A stretch of DNA of 64,000 nt, from contig NZ_BJMN01000023.1 of assembly GCF_006539185.1 (NCBI RefSeq), positions 62,001-126,000 of the forward strand, given 5' to 3'. The translations under genes and the position numbers were made by a program. The notes below the pieces were generated by a model, which did not search any database, was not told the origin of the DNA, and worked only from the letters and a program-made list of their open reading frames with translations. This stretch comes from Streptomyces gardneri (GTDB lineage: Bacteria > Actinomycetota > Actinomycetes > Streptomycetales > Streptomycetaceae). Of this stretch, positions 26,072 to 34,303 are shown piece by piece (within the stretch, counting starts at the first letter, position 1; every line of letters starts with the position of its first letter).

Positions 26072-27684
26072 TTGCCCTTGTCCCCCGTGGACTTCGGCTT
26101 CCAGCCCTCGACGTCCCACCAGGGGCCGGAGGCGAGACCGTGGTCGTGCGGCTCGATCTGGGTGCTCAGCCCGTCCCAGCTGTCGTCGACGACGTACAGG
26201 TGGTCGATGTGGGTGAGGAAGGTGTAGCCGGGGTTCTTCACCAGTTCGCGCTGGACGGTGTCGTAGGCGGCCTTCCGCTGCGCCGGGTCGTTCGTCCGGC
26301 GGCCGTCGTCGAGGGCCTTGTCCACGGCCTTGTTGTCGTACCAGGCCATGTTGTTGAAGCCGTCGCCGGCGAGGGAGGACTTCAGGAGCAGGTACTGGTC
26401 GAAGTCGGGGTCGCCGGGCGAGCCGCCGCCGGCGAGGACGGCGTCGGTCTTCATGCGGGGCTCGATGACCTCCCAGGTGCCCGCCTGGGTCCTGATGTCG
26501 ATGCCGGCCTTCTTGGCGTCGGAGGCGTAGGCGAGGGCGTGGTCCTGGCGCAGCTTGTCGCCGGAGAGGTACCAGAGCGGGAACTCGGCGCGGACGCCGT
26601 TCTTGACGCGGACGCCGTCCGGTCCGGGCTTCCAGCCGGCCTCGTCGAGGATCTTCTGCGCGCCGGCGAGATCGTGGCGGCGCTCGGTGCCCTTCGCGAA
26701 CCAGGGGCTGTCGGTGGGGACGGGCCCGTAGGCGGGCTTTCCGGCCCCTTCGAGGATCTTGTCGACCATGGCCTGCCGGTCGACGGCGACGTCGAGGGCG
26801 CGGCGGACGGCGAGGTCGCCGGCGACCTTGTTGTGGGTGGGGAGGGTGACGGTGCGGTAGTCGTAGGTCTTCGCCGCGTACGTCTTCTTCGCCTTGTCCG
26901 CCGAGAAGCCCTCGGCGAGGTTGGGCGGCAGGATGGCGCCGTCGAGGTCGCCGGCGCGCAGCCGGGTCGCGCGGACGTCGTCGTCCTTGACGACGGCCAT
27001 GGTGAACTTCTTCACCGCGGGCGCGCCGTCCCAGTAGGTGGGGTTGGCCTTGAAGGTGAGCTTCTCGCCCTTGGACCAGCCGGTGAGGACGTACGGTCCG
27101 GTGCCGATCGGCTTCGTGGTGAAGGCGCCGGTGTTGACGTCCTGCTTCGCGGCGACGTGCTCGGGCGCGATGGCCTGGACGGTGCGCTCGGCGAAGGGCG
27201 CGTAGGGGTACTTCAGGGTGAAGACGACGGTGTCGTCGCCGACCGCCTCGACCTTCTTGATCGCGTCGAGCTCGGTGCGGGAGGCGTTGTTCGTCTTCGG
27301 GTCGAGGATCGTCCGGTAGGTGAAGACGACGTCCTTCGCGGTGAAGGGCGCTCCGTCGCTGAAGGTGACGTCGTTGCGGAGCGTGTACGTGTACGTGAGC
27401 CCGTCCGCGGTGATGTGCGGCAGCTTCACGGCGAGGGCCGGCTTCAGCTTCATGTCGGCGTCGAAGGCGAGGAGCCCGTCGAAGATCTTGGAGTTGCCGT
27501 CCTTGCCGTAGCCGAGGAGCGGGCTGAGCGTCTCGGGCTCGTAGGCGATGCCGACTACCGCGGAATCCTTGGGGCCGCCGGAGGCCCCGGCGGTGGAGCC
27601 GGGGTTCGTGCAGGCCGCCGCGGTGAGTGCCACGGCCCCCGCGAGTATCGCGGTGGCCGTGCCGCGGATGGATCGGGCGGTCAT
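26068..27684 (-). CDS. nikA: Nickel/peptide-type ABC substrate-binding lipoprotein (NikA-like)
   Basis: A 538-residue solute-binding protein of the SBP_bac_5 family starts at ATG 27684 (AAGGGG 12 nt upstream; an in-frame GTG 9 nt earlier is too close to that site). The lipoprotein signal ends TAAAC with Cys25. Family motifs: YEPETLSPLLGYG, LRNDVTFSDGAPFTAKDVVF, PIGTGPYVLTGWSKGEKLTF. The protein would catch nickel chelates or peptides outside the cell. Nickel is favoured because a Nur-box-like sequence lies in its promoter, as reported for the Streptomyces nik operon. Confidence 0.8.
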   Translation of the reverse strand: MTARSIRGTATAILAGAVALTAAACTNPGSTAGASGGPKDSAVVGIAYEPETLSPLLGYGKDGNSKIFDGLLAFDADMKLKPALAVKLPHITADGLTYTYTLRNDVTFSDGAPFTAKDVVFTYRTILDPKTNNASRTELDAIKKVEAVGDDTVVFTLKYPYAPFAERTVQAIAPEHVAAKQDVNTGAFTTKPIGTGPYVLTGWSKGEKLTFKANPTYWDGAPAVKKFTMAVVKDDDVRATRLRAGDLDGAILPPNLAEGFSADKAKKTYAAKTYDYRTVTLPTHNKVAGDLAVRRALDVAVDRQAMVDKILEGAGKPAYGPVPTDSPWFAKGTERRHDLAGAQKILDEAGWKPGPDGVRVKNGVRAEFPLWYLSGDKLRQDHALAYASDAKKAGIDIRTQAGTWEVIEPRMKTDAVLAGGGSPGDPDFDQYLLLKSSLAGDGFNNMAWYDNKAVDKALDDGRRTNDPAQRKAAYDTVQRELVKNPGYTFLTHIDHLYVVDDSWDGLSTQIEPHDHGLASGPWWDVEGWKPKSTGDKGK

Positions 27685-27685
27685 C

Positions 27686-27764
27686 GTGTCCACACCCCTT
27701 TTTGGAGATCAACTGTTATTGCGAACAGCATGCAATTAAACAGCATGTAACAGGGTGTGGACAC
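27686..27764. promoter_or_regulatory. nikA promoter with Nur-box-like site and nested inverted repeats
   Basis: An AT-rich island carries TTGCGA-ACAGC-ATGCAA (27719-27735), fitting the Streptomyces Nur consensus tTGCaa-N5-ttGCAA. Around it are TGTTA...TAACA (27715-27752) and a 12-bp inverted repeat GTGTCCACACCC / GGGTGTGGACAC (27686-27697, 27753-27764). AACAGCATG is also directly repeated 15 bp apart (27724, 27739). Confidence 0.6.
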
Positions 27765-27773
27765 AGTGGCCCC

Positions 27774-28907
27774 TTACCGGGCCCCGATGACCTCCACCTG
27801 GGGCGCCGGCAGGTCCACCAGGGCGGCAATCGCGTCCTGGTGGCGGCCCGCCGAACCCAGGGCGAGCTGGTCGGACTTGGCCCGCTTGAGTGCCAGGTGG
27901 GCGGGGTGTTCCCAGGTCATGCCGATCCCGCCGTGCAGCTGGACGCACTCCTCGGCGGCGCGGACGGCCACCTTGGAGCAGTAGGCCTGGGCGACCGCCA
28001 CCGTCAGCGGGGCGTCCGGGCTGTCGGTGGCAAGGGCCTCGGCGGCGGCGCGGGCCGCAGCCCTCGCGCCGACGACGTCCAGCCAGAGCTGGGCCATGCG
28101 GTGCTTGAGCGCCTGGAAGGAGCCGACGGGCCGGTTGAACTGGTGGCGCTCGCGGGTGTGCCGGACGGTCTCCTCCAGACACCACTCGGCCAGGCCCAGC
28201 TGCTCGGAGGCGAGGAGCCCGGCGCCCGCGAGCAGCCCGCGGCGGATCGCGGCGGCGGCCTCGTCCGGCCCGGCGAGCCGGGTGCCGCTCCCGGCCTCCG
28301 TGCTCACCTTCGCGAGGGGGCGGGTGAGGTCGAGCGGGGTCTGAGGCTCGACGGTCGCCTCGGCGGCCGGGACGGCGTACAGGCCGTCGGCGCGGGAGAC
28401 GAGGAGGACGTCGGCGGCGACGGCGTCCGCGACGCCGACGACGGAGGACGTGGTGGGCTGCGCCGCGTACGGGTGCGCGGAGAGAGGGAGTACGAGGACG
28501 GCGACCGTACGGCCGCTCGCGAGCCCGGACAGGAGCTCGGTCGCCGGGGCGCTCTCCCCCGCGAGGGCGAGCAGCGTCTCGGTGGCCACGACCGCGCTCG
28601 TCAGGTACGGCGCCGGGGTCACCGCGCGGCCCAGCTCCTCCAGGACGACGGCGGCCTCCCGGTGGCTCGCGCCCTGCCCGCCGAGCTTCTCGGGTACGAG
28701 CAGTCCGGCGGCGCCCATGTCGCCCGCGAGCGCCTTCCAGAGGCCGGGGACGTACGGGCTTTCGGTCTCGATCCGGCCGAGCAGGTCCTGGTGTCCGGCC
28801 CGGTCGGCGAGCAGGGCGCGGACGGCGGCCCGCAGGTCCTCCTCGGTCTCGGAGTAGAGGAGGTCGAGCTGTTCCGTCTGTCCGGTCTGCTTCGTCGCTT
28901 CGGTCAT
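27774..28907 (-). CDS. Acyl-CoA dehydrogenase family protein (second subunit)
   Basis: The 377-residue flavoprotein starts at ATG 28907, overlapping the upstream dehydrogenase stop (ATGA). The ACAD fold is seen in GAAGLLVPEKLGGQGASHREA, RHQFNRPVGSFQALKHRMAQ and the C-terminal ECVQLHGGIGMTWEH. The Glu base is not in the canonical loop of straight-chain enzymes, which is common in FadE26/27-like paired ACADs that form heterotetramers on bulky CoA substrates such as sterol side chains. The pair with the gene at 28904 fits that type. Confidence 0.83.
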   Translation of the reverse strand: MTEATKQTGQTEQLDLLYSETEEDLRAAVRALLADRAGHQDLLGRIETESPYVPGLWKALAGDMGAAGLLVPEKLGGQGASHREAAVVLEELGRAVTPAPYLTSAVVATETLLALAGESAPATELLSGLASGRTVAVLVLPLSAHPYAAQPTTSSVVGVADAVAADVLLVSRADGLYAVPAAEATVEPQTPLDLTRPLAKVSTEAGSGTRLAGPDEAAAAIRRGLLAGAGLLASEQLGLAEWCLEETVRHTRERHQFNRPVGSFQALKHRMAQLWLDVVGARAAARAAAEALATDSPDAPLTVAVAQAYCSKVAVRAAEECVQLHGGIGMTWEHPAHLALKRAKSDQLALGSAGRHQDAIAALVDLPAPQVEVIGAR

Positions 28908-30085
28908 CGGGCGAGGTCCTTCCATGCGACGTCCTTGTCGTTGCGGGGCTCGGAGGGCAGGCCGAGGACCCGCTCGGCGACGATGTTGAGCAGGACCTCG
29001 GTCGTGCCGCCCTCGATCGAGTTGCCCTTGGAGCGCAGGTAGCGGTAGCCGGCATCACGGCCGGTGAAGTCGACGAGGTCGGGACGGCGCATCTCCCACT
29101 CGCCGTACAGGAGGCCCTCCTCGCCGAGGAGTTCCACTTCGAGGCCGCTGATGGCCTGGTTGAGCCGGGCGAAGCCGAGCTTCATCGCGCTGCCCTCGGG
29201 GCCCGGCTGGCCCGCGACGAGCTGCTGACGGAGCCGTTCGCCGGTGAGCCGGGCCACCTCGGCGTCGACCCAGAGGTCGAGGAGGCGCCGGTGGAGGTCG
29301 TGGGTCCGCAGCTCGGGGCGTTCGCGCCAGGTCGTGGCCGCCTTCCCGATCATGCCGCCCTCGCGCGGGATGCGGGCACCGCCGATGGAGACCCGCTCGT
29401 TCATGAGGGTGGTCTGCGCGACCCGCCAGCCGTCGCCGATCTCGCCGAGGCGGTGGGCGTCGGGGATCCTGACACCGGAGAGGAAGACCTCGTTGAACTC
29501 CGCCTCGCCGGTGATCTGGCGCAGCGGCCGGACCTCCACGCCGGGGTCGGTCATGTCGCACACGAAGTAGGTGATGCCCCGGTGCTTGGGCACGTCCGGG
29601 TCGGTGCGGGCGATCAGGATGGCCCAGCGGGCGACATGGGCGCTGGAGGTCCACACCTTCTGTCCGTCGACCACCCAGTCTTCGCCGTCCCGGACCGCGC
29701 GGGTGCCGAGCGCGGCGAGGTCGGAGCCCGCCCCGGGCTCGCTGAAGAGCTGGCACCACACCTCCTCACCGACCCAAAGCGGGCGCAGGAAGCGGCGCTT
29801 GACCTCCTCGGAGCCGTAGGCGAGGAGGGTGGGGGCGGCCATGCCGAGGCCGATGCCGATGCGGCGCGGGTCGTTGTCGGGGGCGCCCGCGGCAGCGAGT
29901 TCGGTGTCGACGACGGCCTGGAGGGCGCGGGGCGCGGCGAGTCCGCCGAGGCCCACGGGGTAGTGCACCCAGGCGAGTCCGGCGTCGAACCGCGCCTTCA
30001 GGAAGTCGGTGCGGTCGGTCGTGGCGGGCGGGTTGTCCGCCAGCAACTGCCGTGTGAGGGAACGGATCTCCTCGGCGTCGGTCAC
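28904..30085 (-). CDS. Acyl-CoA dehydrogenase (first subunit)
   Basis: A 393-residue ACAD starts at GTG 30085, overlapping the oxidoreductase stop (GTGA). Motifs: WCQLFSEPGAGSDLAAL with a following VDGQKVWTSSAH flavin segment, ERVSIGGAR, and the C-terminal SIEGGTTEVLLNIVAERVLGLP, which closes the FAD site. It probably works as a heteromer with the neighbour at 27774. The operon of two ACADs plus a quinone-oxidoreductase-like gene points to degradation of a branched or cyclic acyl-CoA; the exact substrate is unknown. Confidence 0.88.
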   Translation of the reverse strand: MTDAEEIRSLTRQLLADNPPATTDRTDFLKARFDAGLAWVHYPVGLGGLAAPRALQAVVDTELAAAGAPDNDPRRIGIGLGMAAPTLLAYGSEEVKRRFLRPLWVGEEVWCQLFSEPGAGSDLAALGTRAVRDGEDWVVDGQKVWTSSAHVARWAILIARTDPDVPKHRGITYFVCDMTDPGVEVRPLRQITGEAEFNEVFLSGVRIPDAHRLGEIGDGWRVAQTTLMNERVSIGGARIPREGGMIGKAATTWRERPELRTHDLHRRLLDLWVDAEVARLTGERLRQQLVAGQPGPEGSAMKLGFARLNQAISGLEVELLGEEGLLYGEWEMRRPDLVDFTGRDAGYRYLRSKGNSIEGGTTEVLLNIVAERVLGLPSEPRNDKDVAWKDLAR

Positions 30086-31050
30086 GCGCGGGCTCCTTCC
30101 GGGAGGACGACCAGGCGGCCGGTGGTGGTGCCGTCGGCGACGCGCTGGACGGCGTCGGCCGCGCCCGCGAACGGGACGCGTTCGCCGATGAGCGGCTTGA
30201 TGAGGCCCTTGGCGGCGTAGGCGGTCAGGGTCTCGTGGCAGCGGCCGATCGAGGCCGGGTCCTTCGCCGCGTACAAGCCCCAATGCAGGCCGAGGACCGA
30301 GTAGTTCTTCACGAGCGCGTGGTTGAGGGCGGGGGCGGGGACGGTGCCGCTCGCGAAGCCGACGATCACGATCCGGCCCTCGAAGGCGACGCACTTGGCG
30401 GACTGCTGGTAGGCCTCGCCGCCGACGGGGTCGTAGATCACGTCGGCGCCCCGGCCGCCGGTCGCGGCCTTGACGGCGGCGACGACGTCCTCGGAGCGGC
30501 GGTCGATCACCAGGTCGCAGCCGAGGGCACGGGCGACGGCCGCCTTCTCCGGTCCGCCGACGACCCCGATGACGGTGGCGCCGGCGGCCTTGCCGAGCTG
30601 GACGGCGGCGCTGCCGACGCCACCGGCGGCCGCGTGGACGAGGAGGGTCTCGCCCTCCTGGAGGGCGGCACGGCGGTGCAGGCCGAACCATCCCGTCTGA
30701 TAGCCGATGTGCAGCGCGGCGGCCTCGGCGTCGTCGAGGCTCTCGGGGGCGGGGAGCAGCCCGGCGGCGTCGGCGAGCGTGTAATCGGCGAAGCCGCCGT
30801 GCGGGAGGGCTGCGGTGGTGATGACCCGGCGCCCGTCCTCCGTCTCGGCGCAGACCTCGACGCCGGGAGTGAAGGGCAGCGGGGGCCGGATCTGGTAGTG
30901 GCCGCGGCAGAGCAGCGCGTCGGGGAAGTTGACGTTCGCGGCGCGGACCCTGAGGAGGACCTGCCCGTCCGCAGGCGTGGGCGGCTCCACTTCCTCGCGG
31001 CGCATCACCACGCCCGGTTCGCCGTTCTCGTACACACGCCATGCCTGCAT
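30082..31050 (-). CDS. NADPH:quinone oxidoreductase-like MDR protein
   Basis: A 322-residue zinc-free medium-chain dehydrogenase/reductase starts at ATG 31050 after GGAGGAGG. MQAWRVYENGEPGVVMRREE leads the GroES-like domain; the Rossmann motif is VHAAAGGVGSAAVQLGKAAG (NADPH). It resembles bacterial QOR, which reduce quinones or enoyl compounds by hydride transfer. It is the first gene of the ACAD operon, downstream of two TetR-type palindromes. Confidence 0.87.
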   Translation of the reverse strand: MQAWRVYENGEPGVVMRREEVEPPTPADGQVLLRVRAANVNFPDALLCRGHYQIRPPLPFTPGVEVCAETEDGRRVITTAALPHGGFADYTLADAAGLLPAPESLDDAEAAALHIGYQTGWFGLHRRAALQEGETLLVHAAAGGVGSAAVQLGKAAGATVIGVVGGPEKAAVARALGCDLVIDRRSEDVVAAVKAATGGRGADVIYDPVGGEAYQQSAKCVAFEGRIVIVGFASGTVPAPALNHALVKNYSVLGLHWGLYAAKDPASIGRCHETLTAYAAKGLIKPLIGERVPFAGAADAVQRVADGTTTGRLVVLPEGARA

Positions 31051-31067
31051 CCGGAAGCCTCCTCCGT

Positions 31068-31101
31068 ACCGAGCGGTCGGTTGCATACTAAGCGGTCGCT
31101 T
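31068..31101. promoter_or_regulatory. TetR-type operators upstream of the acyl-CoA operon
   Basis: Two palindromes share AGCGGTCG: ACCGAGCGGTCGGT (31068-31081) and AAGCGGTCGCTT (31090-31101), 9-18 nt apart, between the qor start and the XRE regulator stop. This matches operators of TetR regulators that control fatty acid or sterol acyl-CoA dehydrogenase genes. No TetR gene is adjacent. Confidence 0.55.
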
Positions 31102-31118
31102 GCCCCGGGGGGAACGGC

Positions 31119-31709
31119 TCAGCCCGACTTCTTGGGGCGCGCCCTGACGTGCATGCGCTCCCCCTGCGGCCCGAACAGGCTCAGGAACTCCACCGGCCCT
31201 TCGGCCGTCGGTCCGAACCAGTGCGGGACGCGCGTGTCGAACTCCGCGGCCTCCCCGGCGGTGAGGACGACGTCGTGCTCGCCGAGGACGAGCCGCAGCT
31301 TCCCGGAGAGCACGTACAGCCACTCGTACCCCTCGTGCACACGGGGCTCGGGGGTCTCGGTGGGCTTCTCCTGGATCACCTTGTACGCCTGGAGTCCGCC
31401 GGGCTGCCGGGTCAGCGGGTACATCGTGCGGCCGTGGCGCACGATGGGCCGCGCCTTGACCCGGGGGTCGCCGACGGCGGGGGCGCCGACCAGCTCGTCG
31501 AGGGGGACCTGGTGGGCGCGGGCGAGCGGGAGGAGCAGTTCGAGGCTGGGCTTGCGCTGCCCGGACTCCAGCCGGGAGAGCGTGCTCACGGAGATGCCGG
31601 TGGCGGCGGAGAGTTCGGCCAGGGTCACCCCCCGGTCGCGGCGGACGCGGCGGAGCCGGGGACCCACCTCGTTCAGCACGGCGTCGATGCGGTCGTCGTC
31701 TTCGGTCAT
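31119..31709 (-). CDS. XRE-family regulator with C-terminal cupin domain
   Basis: A 196-residue product starts at ATG 31709. N-terminal helix-turn-helix: RRDRGVTLAELSAATGISVS followed by TLSRLESGQRKPSLELLLPLA. C-terminal cupin: EGYEWLYVLSGKLRLVLGEH, ending GPTAEGPVEFLSLFGPQGER, likely a small-molecule sensor. It is divergent from a thioredoxin-reductase-like flavoprotein with a clear inverted repeat between them, so it probably controls both genes. Confidence 0.9.
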   Translation of the reverse strand: MTEDDDRIDAVLNEVGPRLRRVRRDRGVTLAELSAATGISVSTLSRLESGQRKPSLELLLPLARAHQVPLDELVGAPAVGDPRVKARPIVRHGRTMYPLTRQPGGLQAYKVIQEKPTETPEPRVHEGYEWLYVLSGKLRLVLGEHDVVLTAGEAAEFDTRVPHWFGPTAEGPVEFLSLFGPQGERMHVRARPKKSG

Positions 31710-31726
31710 GCGTCCAGTCTTGCAGA

Positions 31727-31748
31727 AACGGCAAGAACCTTTGCCGTT
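31727..31748. promoter_or_regulatory. Inverted repeat between XRE-cupin and flavoprotein genes
   Basis: AACGGCAA-GAACCT-TTGCCGTT: 8-bp arms with a 6-bp spacer, 18 nt upstream of the regulator start and 55 nt from the flavoprotein start. It is the most likely binding site of the XRE regulator. Confidence 0.6.
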
Positions 31749-31802
31749 CTCTCCGGTGCGGGCGACTCTCGGGTCATGAGCACGAACGTGAGGAGCACGG
31801 AC

Positions 31803-32756
31803 ATGACACACACGGAGGAGCGGTACGACGTCGTGGTGGTCGGCGGTGGTGCGGCCGGCCTCAGCGCCGCGCTGATCCTGGGCAGGTCGCGCAGGCGCAC
31901 CCTGGTGGTGGACGCGGGCGAGCCCCGTAACGCCCCGGCGGAGCACATGCACGGCGTCCTGTCCCGGGACGGCGAGAGCCCCGCCGCGTACCTGGAGGCC
32001 GGGCGGCGCGAGATCGCCGCGTACGGGGTGGAGTGGCGGGACGGCCGGGTGACGGGCGCGGCGCCGGACGGGCACGACGGGTTCACGGTGTCCCTCGCGG
32101 ACGGTGCGGCCGTCGGCGCGCGCCGGCTCATCGTCACGACCGGGCTCGTCGACGAGCTCCCGAAGCTCGACGGGGTCGCGGAGCGCTGGGGGCGGGACGT
32201 GCTGCACTGCCCGTACTGCCACGGCTGGGAGGTCCGCGACCGGGCCTTCGGCGTGATCGCGCACCCGGCGATGCCGGTGCATCAGGCGCTGATGGTCTCC
32301 CTCTGGTCCAAGGACGTGACGCTCTTCCTGCACACGGTCGGGGAGCTCTCCGCCCATGACGCGGCGCTGCTCGACGCGGCCGGGGTCACGGTGGTGGAGG
32401 GCGAGGTCGCGGGGCTCGTCGTCGAGGACGACCGACTGACCGGGGTACGGCTCGCCGACGGCCGTGTGGTCGCCCGGTCCGTGGTCTTCGTCGGGGCCGA
32501 TCGCCTCCTGCCCCGGGACGGCGTCCTGCGGCAGCTGGGGGCCGCGCTGCGCGAGACGCCGTTCGGCGAGTTCGTGGCGGTGGACGGGACGGGCCGCACG
32601 AGCGTGCCGGGCGTCTGGGCCGCGGGGAACGTGACGGGCCCGAAGGAGCAGGTGGTCGACGCGGTCGCGCTGGGCTACCGCGCCGGCGTGACGATCAACA
32701 ACGAGCTGCTGCTCGGCGACCTGGAGGACGCGGTGGCCGGTCGGCCGCGCGGATGA
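31803..32756 (+). CDS. Thioredoxin-reductase-like FAD/NAD(P) oxidoreductase
   Basis: The 317-residue flavoprotein starts at ATG 31803 (AGGAG 7 nt upstream) rather than the in-frame ATG 31776, which has no ribosome site. FAD motif YDVVVVGGGAAGLSAAL; redox motif HCPYCHGWE (CxxC) as in TrxR-type enzymes; end GVWAAGNVTGPKEQVVDAVA. Electron acceptor and partner are not known; no thioredoxin gene is nearby. It is divergently expressed with the XRE-cupin regulator. Confidence 0.9.
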   Translation: MTHTEERYDVVVVGGGAAGLSAALILGRSRRRTLVVDAGEPRNAPAEHMHGVLSRDGESPAAYLEAGRREIAAYGVEWRDGRVTGAAPDGHDGFTVSLADGAAVGARRLIVTTGLVDELPKLDGVAERWGRDVLHCPYCHGWEVRDRAFGVIAHPAMPVHQALMVSLWSKDVTLFLHTVGELSAHDAALLDAAGVTVVEGEVAGLVVEDDRLTGVRLADGRVVARSVVFVGADRLLPRDGVLRQLGAALRETPFGEFVAVDGTGRTSVPGVWAAGNVTGPKEQVVDAVALGYRAGVTINNELLLGDLEDAVAGRPRG

Positions 32757-32881
32757 ACCGGTGTCGCTGCGGCTGCGCCGCCGCGACGCAGGGGTGAGGA
32801 TCGGTCATGGTGGCCGGAAGCCGGTGGGACCGGCGGCGGGGCTCCGGCAGTCTCGGACGACGGAAGGACAGGACACCTCCC

Positions 32882-33655
32882 ATGCTCGGTACGCAGTTCA
32901 CCACGGGTTCCCCCAGTTGGATCGATCTCGGCAGCCCCGACACCGAGGCCGCCGCCGCGTTCTACGGCGCCGTACTCGGCTGGGAGTTCCGCTCGGCGGG
33001 ACCGGACGCCGGCGGCTACGGGTTCTTCCAGCAGGACGGCCGCACGGTCGCCGCGCTCGGCCCGCTCACCGAGGAGGGCGCGAGCAGCGCCTGGACGGTG
33101 TACTTCCGGACGCCGGACGCGGACGCCACGCAGAAGGCCGCCGAGTCCGCGGGCGGCACCGTGCGCGTCCCGGCGTTCGACGTCATGGACGCGGGCCGCA
33201 TGGCGGCTCTCACGGACCCGGGCGGTGCCCAGTTCGCCGTCTGGCAGCCGGGGACCACCCAGGGCCTGGAGCGGACCTCCTCGGTCAACACCCTCGTCTG
33301 GGCGGAGCTCCACGTCGCCGACCCGGAGTCCGTCCTGGCCTTCTACCGGACGCTGTTCGGCTGGCGGTGGGCCGAGATGGAGGCACCCGGCATGACGTAC
33401 CGGGTGATCTCCACCGCCGAGGGCGACCAGGAGGACGCCTCCTTCGGCGGGGTCGCCGAGCTCCAGGGCAAGACGCCGCACTGGATCCCGTACTTCGCGG
33501 TGGAGGACGCCGACGCGATGGCCCGGACGGCGCAGGGCAACGGCGGCTCGGTCCTGATGCCGGCGGCCGACATCCCCGACGTCGGCCGCATCGCCTGGCT
33601 CGCCGACCCCTTCGGCGCCCCCTTCGCGGTGCTGAAGCCGGCGCCGATGGGGTGA
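32882..33655 (+). CDS. VOC-family protein with two glyoxalase-type domains
   Basis: The 257-residue protein has two tandem vicinal-oxygen-chelate domains (residues ~8-120 and ~135-255). The repeated openings are SPSWIDLGSPDTEAAAAFYG and NTLVWAELHVADPESVLAFY, and the repeated closings are LTDPGGAQFAVWQP and LADPFGAPFAVLKP. Such pairs bind one metal or ligand site and serve in resistance, lyase or dioxygenase reactions; the substrate is unknown. ATG 32882 was chosen because an upstream in-frame start would add an Arg/Gly-rich tail. It converges with the next gene, 15 nt apart at the stops. Confidence 0.85.
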   Translation: MLGTQFTTGSPSWIDLGSPDTEAAAAFYGAVLGWEFRSAGPDAGGYGFFQQDGRTVAALGPLTEEGASSAWTVYFRTPDADATQKAAESAGGTVRVPAFDVMDAGRMAALTDPGGAQFAVWQPGTTQGLERTSSVNTLVWAELHVADPESVLAFYRTLFGWRWAEMEAPGMTYRVISTAEGDQEDASFGGVAELQGKTPHWIPYFAVEDADAMARTAQGNGGSVLMPAADIPDVGRIAWLADPFGAPFAVLKPAPMG

Positions 33656-33670
33656 GCGGGAGCCGTGCGG

Positions 33671-34258
33671 TCAGCGGTCGCGTGAACGGCCCTGCAGACG
33701 CCGGGCGCCCAGCAGCAGGGCGTCCCAGCCGATCGACTCCGGCACCGGCAGCAGCTCCGCGACGACCTGGTCCCGACGGTGGACGAGGAGCAGGCCGTCC
33801 TTGACCGTCGTCAGACGGATCTCGTGCCAGGGGTGGCTCCAGAGCCGGTCCCTCGCGTCCCAGAGCTGGAGGTGCCGATCGGTCACGCGCAGCCCCCAGC
33901 GGTCGACCTCCGAGGGCTTCGTCGCCCGCCCGTCCACCACGGGCGGGCGTACGGCGTACTCGCTCAGCACCGTCTCGCCCCGTTCGAGCGCCGCGTTCCG
34001 CATGCCGTATGTACGGCCGCCCCGGACACCCAGCCAGACACCGACGGCGCAACTGAGGGCCGCCGTCAGAGCCCCCGCCGATGCGAGGTGCTCGAAGAGC
34101 CAACCGATCCCGAGGCTGAGAGAGGTCACGAACGGCGCCGCCGCCCCCACCACTCCGCCCAGGAGCCCTCCCCCGACGGTGCTGCGGCGGATCCGCAGGC
34201 GCTTCTCGTCCTCCGTGAGCGTCGGTTTCGTGACGTCCCGCGATTCCACGTCCGTCAT
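33671..34258 (-). CDS. Two-helix membrane protein with C-terminal soluble domain
   Basis: A 195-residue product starts at ATG 34258. After ~30 charged residues come two hydrophobic segments (GGGLLGGVVGAAAPFVTSLS; ALTAALSCAVGVWLGVRGG), then a cytoplasmic domain (DRWGLRVTDRHLQLWDARDR...). It may be a PH- or YcxB-like domain, judging by HPWHEIRLTTVKDGLLLVHR. The function is not known. It is monocistronic or loosely linked to the deacetylase gene upstream. Confidence 0.6.
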   Translation of the reverse strand: MTDVESRDVTKPTLTEDEKRLRIRRSTVGGGLLGGVVGAAAPFVTSLSLGIGWLFEHLASAGALTAALSCAVGVWLGVRGGRTYGMRNAALERGETVLSEYAVRPPVVDGRATKPSEVDRWGLRVTDRHLQLWDARDRLWSHPWHEIRLTTVKDGLLLVHRRDQVVAELLPVPESIGWDALLLGARRLQGRSRDR

Positions 34259-34303
34259 GCCCGTTCCCCCTCCCCCGGGGGCGCCCCCGCGCCCCTGTCG
34301 ACC

